A stretch of 64,000 nt of DNA from an uncultured Clostridium sp. (GCA_900555835.1 USMK01000006.1:8304-72303), one strand, 5' to 3'. Positions 7,992 to 17,096 are shown, counted from the first letter of the stretch. A program made the numbers and translations. Notes: a model not told the origin generated them from the letters alone.

Positions 7992-9098
7992 CTAGCGTTC
8001 GAAGTCTTGGGCGTCAATGGAGTTGTGTAAATTTTTGATTTGCTGGTTGGTTAGTTTTTGATTTTGTTGGTGTTCTAAGTAGGAGGTTTGAACTTGCTTA
8101 ATTTTTTTGTCTAGGTTCTGGTAATAGTTTGGTGTATGTACAACTCTTTGGATATATGGTTGTGTTTTCATCATAGATATGATATCTGATTTTGAGTATT
8201 TGGATAAATTAAGTGTCATATCTATTGGAAACACATATGTTGCGTTTTCAGAGGATTCTTTAATTTTGTTGTTTTTGGTATGTGTGAATAGTTTTTCTAA
8301 AACAGAAACTCCTAGATTTCCGTACTCGAAAATCAAATATCCAGTAAATTTATCTATTCCTTTGTAACCTTTTGTAGGTTTTTTATCTAGTAAATATTGA
8401 CATCTATTAGATATATTTAATTTCTCAGAATATACAGTACGTTTTTTATTTGGACGAGGCTTGGTAACTACGTCGTCTGAAATTAATTGCTTAAATTGAG
8501 GCTTTCCATTTGGAAGAATAGTGAAGTCTAAATTTTCAAAGTTATTTCTTATAAATTCATAGTAGTTAATATGATTAGTTAAATGTGGAAGATGTGGGGC
8601 TAAAAAGTCGTCGAAGTATTGTTTGGCTTCGGTTTTATTATATAAACCAGTACGTAAATTACCAATAAAAAATTGGTATCTGAAAATTAAATCATTTATA
8701 AGAGCTTCTTCTTTTTTTAATGCAGGAACCTTGTTTGTTTCATAGGTGTATTTATATAGTTTAAGTAAACAGCTTCTTGCATCTAAATTAGGAGAAAGTA
8801 AATTGTTTGCATTTTCCAATAAATCAGCAGCTTTTTCAAAATTGTTCTTATCAATAAAATCCTTGCCAAGTTCAACAGAGTAGTTAATTCTATTAGAAGT
8901 ATTTTCAATAATTTGACTAAAAACAGCCCTTGCTTTATATGGTTCATGAATTTTCAAATACAAACTAGCAAGTGCAAATCTAGATTTTAAATCATTAAAA
9001 TTCTTGCTAATCAACTCTTTAAAAATATTCTCCGCAAGAAATATCTTATTCTTTTTAAGTGCCTGCACACCCTGTGCATAACTCATATTCAAGCCCAT
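7992..9098 (-). CDS. TPR-repeat protein
   Basis: A 368-residue protein of unknown function. The N-terminal 110 residues form tetratricopeptide-like helix pairs (LKKNKIFLAENIFKELI, LKSRFALASLYLKIHEPYKA, FEKAADLLENANNL), a protein-protein interaction scaffold. The C-terminal half is not recognised; it contains KGYKGIDKFTGYLIFEYGN. No signal peptide or membrane segment is present, so it is probably cytoplasmic. GGGGTGA precedes the ATG. Confidence 0.6.
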   Translation of the reverse strand: MGLNMSYAQGVQALKKNKIFLAENIFKELISKNFNDLKSRFALASLYLKIHEPYKARAVFSQIIENTSNRINYSVELGKDFIDKNNFEKAADLLENANNLLSPNLDARSCLLKLYKYTYETNKVPALKKEEALINDLIFRYQFFIGNLRTGLYNKTEAKQYFDDFLAPHLPHLTNHINYYEFIRNNFENLDFTILPNGKPQFKQLISDDVVTKPRPNKKRTVYSEKLNISNRCQYLLDKKPTKGYKGIDKFTGYLIFEYGNLGVSVLEKLFTHTKNNKIKESSENATYVFPIDMTLNLSKYSKSDIISMMKTQPYIQRVVHTPNYYQNLDKKIKQVQTSYLEHQQNQKLTNQQIKNLHNSIDAQDFER

Positions 9099-9278
9099 AA
9101 AATCACCCCAATTTATCTTGTAAAAGTATTATATCATAAAAAATGACTTTGGAATAGGTGTAATGCATAATTAGATGATAGTTTGTACACAAAAATCAAC
9201 TTTATTTTGATTTTAATCAAATATAAAATCATTCCTAAAATTACTATAAAATATTATATTATAATGAAGAAAGTGGGA

Positions 9279-9614
9279 ATGAGTATGAATAAAGATAATA
9301 TGAGCGTGCACATTGGTAAGGTATGTCAAGAATATAGAAATAAAAATAATTTAACTCAAAATCAAGTGGCTGAATTGACTGGGTTGGAGCCAAGGCATAT
9401 AAGCCAGATTGAGCGTGGAATGTCAAAGGGGAGTATTGATACTTTAATAAAGTTGTGTAATGCATATAAAATTACACCAGATATAATTTTGTATGATTTG
9501 TTGGACGATAGTGTTAAAAATTCGGTTTCGATTTATGAAGAAAAGTTTAAGAAATTAAATAGACGAGATAAAGATAGTATATTGCATTTTATTGATTATT
9601 ATTTGTCTATATAA
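9279..9614 (+). CDS. XRE-family transcriptional regulator
   Basis: A helix-turn-helix of the Cro/CI type at the N-terminus: YRNKNNLTQNQVAELTGLEPRHISQIERG. A short C-terminal extension (YEEKFKKLNRRDKDSILHFIDYY) resembles that of many Firmicutes single-domain regulators. The frame is open upstream from 9183, but a TATTATAAT box lies at 9256-9264, so a start at 9279 (MSMNKD) or 9285 is more plausible. The ribosome binding site is weak. Confidence 0.75.
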   Translation: MSMNKDNMSVHIGKVCQEYRNKNNLTQNQVAELTGLEPRHISQIERGMSKGSIDTLIKLCNAYKITPDIILYDLLDDSVKNSVSIYEEKFKKLNRRDKDSILHFIDYYLSI

Positions 9615-9617
9615 AAT

Positions 9618-9662
9618 AAAAACTTATAAATTTAATTTTGGGGTAAATTTATAAGTTTTTTT
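9618..9662. terminator. Bidirectional terminator
   Basis: A stem of about 17 bp, AAAAACTTATAAATTTA / TAAATTTATAAGTTTTT, with A and T tracts on the two sides lies between convergent genes. Confidence 0.85.
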
Positions 9663-9663
9663 G

Positions 9664-9927
9664 TTATATTTTTTTTAATTTTTCTCCATATTTTATTCCC
9701 AATGAATAACTAAATGCAAAGTAGTATTCTTCGGTTTTATAAAATAATTGTATAATTTCATTAAATAATTTCTTTTGTGGTCCAGACAAAATTGGCTCTA
9801 ATTCGTCCATCGCATCTGAAAGCCTAAGGTAGTCTTTCTTAAAATTTTGATTTTCTTTTAAAATAGGCATTTTATGTTCAACAAAGTCGCTAATAAATTT
9901 ATAATCATTGTTATTAAATATTTCCAT
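9664..9927 (-). CDS. Small hypothetical protein (DUF6809-like)
   Basis: An 87-residue acidic helical protein, MEIFNNNDYKFISDFVEHK onward, ending YSLGIKYGEKLKKI. The layout (helical, conserved LxxxxxKKLFxE and a C-terminal FxxGxKxG) recalls DUF6809 proteins of Firmicutes phages and mobile elements; this match is from memory and weak. AAAGGACG lies 8 bases before ATG 9927, so the longer frame to 9945 is not used. Confidence 0.5.
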   Translation of the reverse strand: MEIFNNNDYKFISDFVEHKMPILKENQNFKKDYLRLSDAMDELEPILSGPQKKLFNEIIQLFYKTEEYYFAFSYSLGIKYGEKLKKI

Positions 9928-10015
9928 ATATAATCGTCCTTTCATTTTAATATATTAAAAGTATATCCGAATGTATTTTTTTGATACAATTTAATAGAAT
10001 TTTTTTATTTTAACA

Positions 10016-10044
10016 TTGACTTTTACGCAATAAATCTGTATAAT
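10016..10044 (+). promoter_or_regulatory. Promoter of the antisense antitoxin RNA
   Basis: TTGACT, a 17-base spacer and TATAAT predict transcription from about 10051 into the 3' side of the toxin gene on the opposite strand. Confidence 0.85.
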
Positions 10045-10050
10045 AAAAGT

Positions 10051-10132
10051 AGAAAACGAGAAACACAAAATTGTGTTGCCGAGAAAATTTGGAATAACCA
10101 TTCCCTCGTCAAAGCAGAATGGTTATTTTCTA
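10051..10132 (+). ncRNA. Antisense antitoxin RNA of a type I toxin-antitoxin locus
   Basis: A predicted RNA of about 80 nt reading against the 3' untranslated region of the toxin mRNA. It has a 5' ACACAA/TTGTGT hairpin and ends in the stem AATAACCATT / AATGGTTATT followed by TTTCTATT. Promoter, length and overlap match known type I systems such as txpA/RatA. A second copy with the same promoter and hairpins lies at 30962-31047. Confidence 0.75.
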
Positions 10133-10246
10133 TTACCTATGTAGTAACCAACAAATGATGATTAACAAGGCAAAAGTTATGATGGTAACAGCCACTAATC
10201 CAAAGAAAAGTAGCCAGATAAGTTTTAATAATTCTATCTCTACCAT
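10133..10246 (-). CDS. Small hydrophobic type I toxin (37 aa)
   Basis: The reading frame starts MVEIELLKLIWLLFFG and ends ICWLLHR: a single transmembrane helix with charged ends, like TxpA/Fst/BsrG-type membrane toxins. GGAGGTGG lies 4 bases before the ATG. Its own minus-strand promoter is TTGCTT-17-TATAGT at 10362-10390. The mRNA 5' leader (AATTGTGTTGCC, minus strand 10324-10335) is perfectly complementary over 12 bases to its 3' part (10069-10080), the region also covered by the antisense RNA. Homology to a named family was not established. Confidence 0.7.
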   Translation of the reverse strand: MVEIELLKLIWLLFFGLVAVTIITFALLIIICWLLHR

Positions 10247-10361
10247 ATTAACCACCTCCAATATCAATCTCACAACAACAAGGTGCTGTGGAGGATTGTG
10301 TAAACATCAAAGAGTAAAAAGGTGGCAACACAATTCTGCTTATTCTCATTTTCCATATTGG

Positions 10362-10390
10362 ACTATATCATATATTTTACAAAAAAGCAA
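10362..10390 (-). promoter_or_regulatory. Toxin mRNA promoter
   Basis: On the minus strand: TTGCTT (10385-10390), 17 bases, TATAGT (10362-10367). The same promoter is preserved in the toxin-deleted copy at 31105-31133. Confidence 0.7.
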
Positions 10391-10435
10391 TACTTTTTAT
10401 CATATTGGCAATAAAAATAGTGAGGATAAAATATA

Positions 10436-10464
10436 TTGACAAAAAAATTAAACAATGGTATTCT
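10436..10464 (+). promoter_or_regulatory. Promoter of the CA-repeat leader, copy 1
   Basis: TTGACA, a 17-base spacer and TATTCT lie about 25 bases before the AAGGAG ribosome binding site of the leader ORF at 10498. Confidence 0.7.
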
Positions 10465-10497
10465 ATTAGTAATAGAAAAAAAGGAGTGTGAGTACAA

Positions 10498-10566
10498 ATG
10501 AATAAAATTAAAGATATAATAGCTGAAAGCCTTGTGGCTGTACACACACACACACTATATTATTAA
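10498..10566 (+). CDS. CA-repeat leader peptide, copy 1 (22 aa)
   Basis: The short ORF begins MNKIKDIIAESLVAV and runs through (AC)7 as HTHTLYY-stop. An AAGGAG site precedes the ATG. A strong hairpin with a T-tract (10595-10637) follows, then the two-gene operon at 10715. Two further copies (23875, 26739) share AESLGAV and differ in dinucleotide number, which changes the frame after the repeat. It is probably a leader peptide of an attenuator; function is inferred. Confidence 0.55.
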   Translation: MNKIKDIIAESLVAVHTHTLYY

Positions 10567-10594
10567 ATAAAAACATAAAATATAAATGGAAAGA

Positions 10595-10637
10595 GATATA
10601 AACTTAGTATGAAATGCTAGGTTTGTATCTTTTTTTT
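10595..10637 (+). terminator. Terminator/attenuator hairpin after leader copy 1
   Basis: The stem GATATAAACTTAG / CTAGGTTTGTATC with a 9-base loop is followed by eight T's. It lies between the leader peptide and the downstream operon. Confidence 0.75.
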
Positions 10638-10714
10638 CATATAGTACCTTATGAAGAGAGTAATTTTAAAAGCCAATAATATAGTGAAATAACCTAATGA
10701 GGAGGTGAATACGA

Positions 10715-11131
10715 ATGAATGAAGTATATACAAAAGCTTTAACAGAAGTGGACGAGGTATTGAGTTATTTAGATGTAAAGCTTCTAAATAAAATACCAGA
10801 AACATTTAAAAATTTTATAAAAACCTCAAAGAACAAGATGTATAAATATCAATATAATAAAGAAAAACCATTATGCGAACAGGAATTAAGCAAAGAAGCA
10901 AAAGCTATAATATCATTAATATATAGAGATTATATATGTAGTCCACAAGAAAAAAATCAGCTAGTACAAGAAGAAAAAAATAATACGAAAAATGAATTTA
11001 AAGTAAATGAAATTGAAACAATAAAAAATGATATTAAAACTGAAACAGTTGCAATTGCAATTATAGAGAAAGAAAGTTTTTGGAAAAAAGTAATAAATAA
11101 AATGAAAAAAATATTAAGAGGAGAAAAGTAA
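10715..11131 (+). CDS. Hypothetical protein, paralogue of the 34218 gene
   Basis: A 138-residue protein of unknown function, starting MNEVYTKALTEVDEVLSYLD. The first 90 residues are clearly homologous to the product at 34218-34670 (shared NEVYTKALTEVDE, KEAKAIISLIYR versus DEAKAIISLMYR). The C-terminus is variable, basic and helical (FWKKVINKMKKILRGEK), possibly membrane-associating. GAGGAGGTGA precedes the ATG. The next gene starts 4 bases after the stop: a two-gene operon, as in the second copy. Confidence 0.6.
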   Translation: MNEVYTKALTEVDEVLSYLDVKLLNKIPETFKNFIKTSKNKMYKYQYNKEKPLCEQELSKEAKAIISLIYRDYICSPQEKNQLVQEEKNNTKNEFKVNEIETIKNDIKTETVAIAIIEKESFWKKVINKMKKILRGEK

Positions 11132-11134
11132 ATT

Positions 11135-12595
11135 ATGAAAAATGAAAAAAATAATAAAAAAGAATTATTGGAATATGTAAAAGAAAATTGGAAAAATATT
11201 CCGTATTTATGTAGATTTTCAGAAGAAGAAATACAAAGATTTGTGGAAAGTGGATATACTAATAAAAATGAAAATTCAAATGAATATGTAACAATAGAGA
11301 AAAAGGGCTCAAAAGAGATAGGAGAAAAAGAGTATGAAAGAATAAGCTCATATATACTGGATTTAGATGAATATGGAGAGGAAGAGTATTTTTTAACTTC
11401 AATAATGGAGTTTGGAAATGATGGGCAATTTAGAGGAACGACATATGGAGATATTGATATGGAATTCAAAATGGACGAAAAGGGAGAACCTGAATTTATA
11501 GAAACATCAAAAAATAAAGAAAAAATTCAGATTATTAATAAATTAAGAGATAACAAAACAGTAGTAACTCATTTTGGTGACGATTTAGACAACAAGTCCT
11601 CAATATATGCAGTAGAAAGTTTATTAAAAGATGTTGGAGTATTAAAAAAAGAAGAAAAACTAAATATAGAAAGAGTGCCAGCAGGAAGAATTAAAGAGGG
11701 ATATTTAAATATTGATACAGGTGGTCATGTAGGTAATAAATTCGATCAAGAAACAATTATTGTAGATGGCGATCCTAAAAATGGAGTAAAATCAGCTTGT
11801 CAAGCTTTAGCTAAAATGGGAGTATATGTACCAGAACAAATATATGAATTAGCAGATTCAAAACCTATTCATATAAGTGCCTTAGATAGTAGAAGTGGGC
11901 TAGCATTGGTAAGATATTTATCAGGAGAACAAGCATTTAAATTAGCGGAACGTGAACTTTTAGACAAAAGTTTAACAGATAAAGAATTGAAATACTTTGG
12001 ATTAACAGAAGCACATGAAAAACAACAACAAATTATAGATAATGCAGTAGAGAAAATTAATAAGTATACAAATACCCTAGAAAATGGAGAGAAAATAGTA
12101 TTAGCTCCAGAAACAATTATGGCAGGTTCTAGTATTGCCTATGAAATGGGCATTCCATACTATGCCTCAACAGCAACTCATCACAATAAAGAAGGTATAG
12201 AGGATGGTGTAACATTTGCTATTGCTTGTAAACCAGGAATGAAATTGCCAAATTCTATTTTAGAATATGGAAAAGAATTGGTAGAAAAATATAGAATAGA
12301 TGCCAAAAGCTCAGGAGTATTTATTAACCCAAATGAAGAATTAATAGTTGCTGGTGGTGCAAAAAATCCAGATTTCAAAATAGAAGGGTATACATCTGAA
12401 AAAATGTTAAATGAATTAAAAAGCATTATGTCATTAGACCAAAAAAGAGAAACAATAGATAAAATGGAATTAAAAAAGGTGGACGAGCAAGTAACTTCAA
12501 TTGAAAGAAAAAAGGCATTGAATGAATTAGAAAAAATAAAAAATAAAGAAAAAAACATAAAAGATAAGGAATATCAAGAAGAGCAAGAAAGATAA
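11135..12595 (+). CDS. Uncharacterised protein, possible MYG1/DHH-like enzyme
   Basis: A 486-residue cytoplasmic protein. The middle part reads TVVTHFGDDLDNKSSIYAVE, then NIDTGGHVGNKFDQE and NGVKSACQALAKMGVYV. This resembles the TH-x-D...D-GG...SA layout of MYG1/DHH-superfamily metal-dependent hydrolases, but without the canonical DHH; treat the assignment as a hint. The C-terminal 60 residues are a charged coiled coil. It is the second gene of the operon with 10715; in the paralogous operon this slot holds a DUF4116 protein instead. Confidence 0.5.
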   Translation: MKNEKNNKKELLEYVKENWKNIPYLCRFSEEEIQRFVESGYTNKNENSNEYVTIEKKGSKEIGEKEYERISSYILDLDEYGEEEYFLTSIMEFGNDGQFRGTTYGDIDMEFKMDEKGEPEFIETSKNKEKIQIINKLRDNKTVVTHFGDDLDNKSSIYAVESLLKDVGVLKKEEKLNIERVPAGRIKEGYLNIDTGGHVGNKFDQETIIVDGDPKNGVKSACQALAKMGVYVPEQIYELADSKPIHISALDSRSGLALVRYLSGEQAFKLAERELLDKSLTDKELKYFGLTEAHEKQQQIIDNAVEKINKYTNTLENGEKIVLAPETIMAGSSIAYEMGIPYYASTATHHNKEGIEDGVTFAIACKPGMKLPNSILEYGKELVEKYRIDAKSSGVFINPNEELIVAGGAKNPDFKIEGYTSEKMLNELKSIMSLDQKRETIDKMELKKVDEQVTSIERKKALNELEKIKNKEKNIKDKEYQEEQER

Positions 12596-12608
12596 ATAAT
12601 TTTTAAAA

Positions 12609-12648
12609 GTAAAAAAGTATGTAAAATTTCTATTACATACTTTTTTAC
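12609..12648 (+). terminator. Terminator after the 11135 gene
   Basis: A 15-bp stem, GTAAAAAAGTATGTA / TACATACTTTTTTAC, with a 10-base loop. Confidence 0.88.
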
Positions 12649-12722
12649 TTTATTACCAAAACGCAACAATTTCTTCCTGCTGAATATATTATAAAAGAAA
12701 TTAGTTTAGGTGGTGGAGTTTT

Positions 12723-14783
12723 GTGGATTGTTTAGATAGAAGGTACAAAATTGTGCTGGCACGGTAACCCTAATGTGGGGAAGAGTACGGTTTTTAATAG
12801 TTTGACTGGGATGCACCAACATACTGGAAACTGGGCTGGGAAGACGGTTGCTAATGCTAGGGGAGAGTATGAGTTTAATAAAAATACATATGAAATAATT
12901 GACTTGCCACGGTACATATTCGCTTATGTCAAATTCGGAAGAAGAGGAAATTGCACGAAATTATATTTGTTTTGAAGAAAGCGATTGTATTGTTGTTGTG
13001 GTTGATGCTACTAGGTTGGAACGAAATTTGAATTTGGTTAAACAAATTGTGGAAATTCAGAATAATGTAATTGTTTGTGTAAATCTATTGGACGAAGCGG
13101 CAAAAAAGGGGATAAGTATAGATTTAGAATTGCTAGAACAGAAATTGGGTGTTCCTGTTGCAGGTGTTATTGCAAGAAGAAAGAAGACTTTAAAAGAATT
13201 GTGCCAGAAGATAGAAGATGTATGCACAGGCAAAATAAAACCAGAACCACAATTCACAAAATATGAAGGAAATGTGGAAAACGCAATAAAAAAGCTTCAA
13301 AATGAACTACAAATAAAAATAGAAAACGAAAAATTAGATAGATGGATTGCTATAAAATTTTTAGAAGGAAACAATAAAATAACAGAAAAAATAACTCGAA
13401 AATATGGAGTGAAAATATCTGAAACTAATATGAAGGTCGCAAAGAGAGAATTAAAAGAAGAAAAAATAGAAGAGCTTTTAGTTGGAGCAATAATGCGAGA
13501 TATAGAAGCAATTTGCAAAGAAGTTGTGCATCTTAGAAAAAGCAATTACAATGAACGAGATAAAAAAATAGATAAAATACTAACTTCTAAATTATATGGA
13601 ATACCAATAATGATATTGTTTTTAGGGCTTATATTTTGGCTTACAATAACAGGAGCTAATTATCCTAGCCAATTATTATCAGATTTTTTCACACGGAATA
13701 GAAAGTAAGCTAATGGAATATTGTACAAAGTTTAATGTACCGAGTTGGGTAAGTGGAGTATTTGTGGCTGGAATGTTTAGAACCGCATCTTGGGTAATTT
13801 CTGTAATGCTACCACCAATGGCAATATTTTTTCCATTATTTGTGTTATTAGAAGACTTAGGATATTTGCCAAGAATTGCATTTAATATGGATAATGTATT
13901 TAGAAAAGCTGGTACAACAGGAAAACAGGCACTAACAATGTGTATGGGGTTTGGATGTAATGCAGCTGGAATTATCGGATGCAGAATTATAAATTCCACA
14001 AGAGAAAAAATAATTGCAATGCTTACAAATTGTTTTGTACCATGCAACGGAAGGTTTCCAATACTAATAACAATATCTTCAATATTTATAGGGAGTTTGG
14101 TAGCAAATAAGTATTCTTCATTGGTATCTACACTAACTGTTTTATTGGTTATACTATTTGGTATAGCAATGAGTTTAGCTATTTCAAAAATTCTTTCAAA
14201 AACAATATTAAAAGGAGAATCAACATCATTTGTTTTAGAGCTACCACCATATAGAAAACCACAAATAATAAAGGTAATTACAAGGTCAATATTTGATAAA
14301 ACCATATTTGTACTAGGCAGAGCCTTAGCTGTTGCTGCACCCGCCGGAATTGTAATATGGCTGATGTCAAATATATTTATAGGAGATATAAACCTACTCA
14401 CATATGTAGCCAATTTTTTAAATCCATTAGGACAGCTAATGGGGCTAGATGGATATATTTTAACAGCTTTCATTCTAGGGCTTCCAGCAAATGAAATTGT
14501 ACTACCACTAATACTTATGAGCTATCTAGCAAACGGAGAGCTAATAAACATAGAAGATATATCAAGCATTGGTCAAATCCTAATACAACACAATTGGACC
14601 ATAATCACAGCAATAAATGTAATGATATTCTCGCTACTACACTTTCCATGCAGTACAACACTAATTACCATTTACAAAGAAACCAAAAGCCTAAAATGGA
14701 CTGTACTGGCATTTTTAATACCAACAATATGTGGAATTGTAGTGTGTATGGTAACAAATGGGGTGTATAATTTGATTGTATAA
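12723..14783 (+). CDS. feoB: FeoB ferrous iron transporter read in three frames (three +1 shifts)
   Basis: FeoB is an inner-membrane Fe(II) transporter with an N-terminal G-protein domain. The frame starts at GTG 12723 (GGAG upstream), giving YKIVLA then, after one extra base at 12762, GNPNVGKSTVFNSLTG (G1). After an extra base at 12910 it gives GTYSLMSNSEEEEIARNYI following DLP (G3). After a third extra base at 13694 it continues GIESKLMEYC into the transporter core (LEDLGYLPRIAFNMD, MGFGCNAAGI, CNGRFPILI). In each case the extra base is C between an NCA codon and a GGN glycine codon. Everything else is intact and conserved, with no other stops or gaps. It is either programmed +1 frameshifting, a recent pseudogene, or a sequence error repeated three times. 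Confidence 0.85.
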
Positions 14784-14810
14784 GATGTAAACGCAAAAAA
14801 ATAAAAAACA

Positions 14811-14845
14811 AAAAGTTTTACGGCCATAGCCGTAAAACTTTTTTT
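14811..14845. terminator. Terminator between feoB and the coiled-coil gene
   Basis: A 14-bp perfect stem, AAAAGTTTTACGGC / GCCGTAAAACTTTT, with loop CATA and flanking A/T tracts; usable from both sides. Confidence 0.9.
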
Positions 14846-16970
14846 AACGTGCATCTATTTCACTATTATCTTTATTCCCACTATATTTTATATTTTCCTT
14901 GCTGGTTTCATTTTTTTCCTCTTGCATTTGCTCTGGTTTGACTATTTTTGCATATGCATTTACTGCTTTATCTAGAATTTGCTCTGCTTTTTTGTGGGCT
15001 GTTTCTTTTAGTTCGTCTAGTTCTTGTTTTGAGATAAAGCTATGATCTGTTTTTAGTGCATTTTCTATGTTTATTTTTCTTTTTAAGCTATCTACATTTT
15101 CGCCTTTATATGTTGCTAATTTTTGTAGTTGCAATTGGTATTCGTTTTCAACATTGTTTAAATAATCAAGTGTAGATACAGAAGATAGTGGCATACTTGT
15201 GTTTGCGTTATATTCTTCGCATAGTTCATTTTTATGTGCTAATGTTTTTTGAAGATTTTCTTTTTCTATTTCCATATTTTTTTCAGTATAGTTTATTGCA
15301 TCTGCTACACAGTCTGATAAATCACTGTATGAAGAGCATTTTTCTAATTCTGATATTTTGCTTTTATATGTTTCCTTAAATGCAGATATATCTTTGCTTA
15401 AATCAATGCGATATTTTTCTAAAACCTCGCTAGAAGCAGCTATATCTGAACAATTTGGATGTTCTGCAAAATAGTCTTTTATGCTTTTGCCAATTTCCTT
15501 GGCAAGTGGTGCTTTGTTACTGAAACTGTAATCTGGTCTGCAAATTGCTGCTTTTTGTCTTAAAATATTGATTTGACCTTCATACATTTGGCATTTAGTA
15601 TCAAATTCAGCTTGCTTTTTATTTCTTCCATTGAAAAATCCGGCTATTTTTTGTAGCATACCTACTTTTTGATATGGAATTAAAGCAAGTTCGTTGTTGT
15701 TTTTGAAATCTTCAAATTCATTTTTGGTTTGTTCAAGTGGAACAATATAGTTTGAATTGTAATCGTCAACAATTTCTGTTATATCGTTTATTACATTTTC
15801 TGTTGTGTAAATATTGGCAAGTGATGCTTTTGAATGAGAAAGAATGTTTAAGTCTTCTTCATATTTTGCTAAGCTATCTTTGCTTTTTAAAGCAATAAGT
15901 TCATCTTCCTTAATTTCACGTAATAAATAATATTGATTTGTTAATACTTCTGTGTAATCAACCTTTGTTTCAGGCGATAAAGTTATACTATTTAGTAAAT
16001 TGTGTTTATCACAATAATTTTTTATTTCTAAATCGTTTGTTAATATTTCGCCAGCTGTTTTAACTAATTTTTCTTTGTTTTCTCGTTCCTTGAATTTATC
16101 AAGTAAATAGCTTTCTAAATCTTTGCCTTCTGGAATTTTAGAGATATTTTCAAAATCAGCAGTTAATTTGCTTAGTCTTGCTTCTTTTTTTTCTATATCT
16201 TCTTTTTCAATATAGTTATAATCTATTCTAAAATCTGAATATGCTTTTGCTAAGTTTTCAAAATCCTCATTAGAAAATGCATAGTTTTTATCTAATTCAT
16301 TTAAGAATTCTGGGCTATGAGAAATTAAATTGTCATTAGCCATTTGGTATATTTCCTTTTCAGAATATTCGGGATATTGTATTCTTAATTTATCTTCATA
16401 ATTAAATAAATATTGCATTTTTAAATTATGTCTGTCTTGAATTTTTTGTAATAACTTACTATTATTTAAGTATTTTGCAAGCAATTCTGTTCCAGAAAAT
16501 TCTTTTAGATTATTATTATCGTCTTTTGCTAAATATTTTTTATTATAGCTTTCCGCATATACAAAAAAATCAGAACTATCAAATTGTTTTGCATCTTTTG
16601 CAATTGGGTTTATTACATTTAGGCTGAAATCCATCATAGATTTGCTAAGTGCAATATCAAGTTCCAAATTAACTTTTTCCTTTGAAATACGTTCTTTTTC
16701 ACTCTTTTTTGATTTAATAAATTTTTCTACTTGTTCTTCCTTAATATTGTCCATCATATTGTGAACAAGTTGTTCTTTTGCAGTTAAAACAACATCACGA
16801 ATTGCAGAACGCTCTTTAATTACTGCATCAATTTGCTCTGAATAAAATTTTTTCAATTCATTAGACACAGCATTGCTTTTTTTTGTATTAAAGTCAACTA
16901 ATGAGTCCTTCAAATAATAGAAATATTCCAATATATTCGGAAATTCATTTATCTTTTTTAATTTATCCAT
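14844..16970 (-). CDS. Large coiled-coil hypothetical protein (708 aa)
   Basis: Not recognised. It is highly charged and helical throughout, rich in Lys/Glu/Asn, with long coiled-coil stretches and no signal peptide or obvious membrane segment. Short recognisable pieces are PYQKVGMLQKIAGFFNGRNKKQ near the middle and a repetitive C-terminal helix. AAAGGAC precedes ATG 16970, and the 40-codon gene upstream ends 4 bases before it, so the two are cotranscribed. It could be a phage- or plasmid-type accessory protein; no function is assigned. Confidence 0.6.
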   Translation of the reverse strand: MDKLKKINEFPNILEYFYYLKDSLVDFNTKKSNAVSNELKKFYSEQIDAVIKERSAIRDVVLTAKEQLVHNMMDNIKEEQVEKFIKSKKSEKERISKEKVNLELDIALSKSMMDFSLNVINPIAKDAKQFDSSDFFVYAESYNKKYLAKDDNNNLKEFSGTELLAKYLNNSKLLQKIQDRHNLKMQYLFNYEDKLRIQYPEYSEKEIYQMANDNLISHSPEFLNELDKNYAFSNEDFENLAKAYSDFRIDYNYIEKEDIEKKEARLSKLTADFENISKIPEGKDLESYLLDKFKERENKEKLVKTAGEILTNDLEIKNYCDKHNLLNSITLSPETKVDYTEVLTNQYYLLREIKEDELIALKSKDSLAKYEEDLNILSHSKASLANIYTTENVINDITEIVDDYNSNYIVPLEQTKNEFEDFKNNNELALIPYQKVGMLQKIAGFFNGRNKKQAEFDTKCQMYEGQINILRQKAAICRPDYSFSNKAPLAKEIGKSIKDYFAEHPNCSDIAASSEVLEKYRIDLSKDISAFKETYKSKISELEKCSSYSDLSDCVADAINYTEKNMEIEKENLQKTLAHKNELCEEYNANTSMPLSSVSTLDYLNNVENEYQLQLQKLATYKGENVDSLKRKINIENALKTDHSFISKQELDELKETAHKKAEQILDKAVNAYAKIVKPEQMQEEKNETSKENIKYSGNKDNSEIDAR

Positions 16971-16973
16971 AAA

Positions 16974-17096
16974 TTATAGTCCTTTCAAATTTGTAAAATC
17001 ATCTTTTGTAATTGTACCGACTAACTTATCAAAGTCTTCTAACGAAAGATGTTGAAGTTGGTTTAAAATTAAATCATTGTTTAAATTTTCATCCAT
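16974..17096 (-). CDS. Small hypothetical protein (40 aa) upstream of the coiled-coil gene
   Basis: The ORF begins MDENLNNDLILNQLQHLSLE and ends TNLKGL. GGAGGTG lies 6 bases before the ATG, and the frame runs to within 4 bases of the start of the 708-residue gene. This tight coupling supports a real gene. Function is unknown. Confidence 0.55.
   Translation of the reverse strand: MDENLNNDLILNQLQHLSLEDFDKLVGTITKDDFTNLKGL

Noticed and set aside
10119..10439. 106-codon plus-strand frame over the type I locus
   Set aside because: It is the shadow of the minus-strand toxin and its leader; it has no ribosome binding site and an unlikely composition.
14811..14845. Possible riboswitch after feoB
   Set aside because: It is a simple perfect hairpin with T-tracts on both sides, fully explained as a bidirectional terminator.
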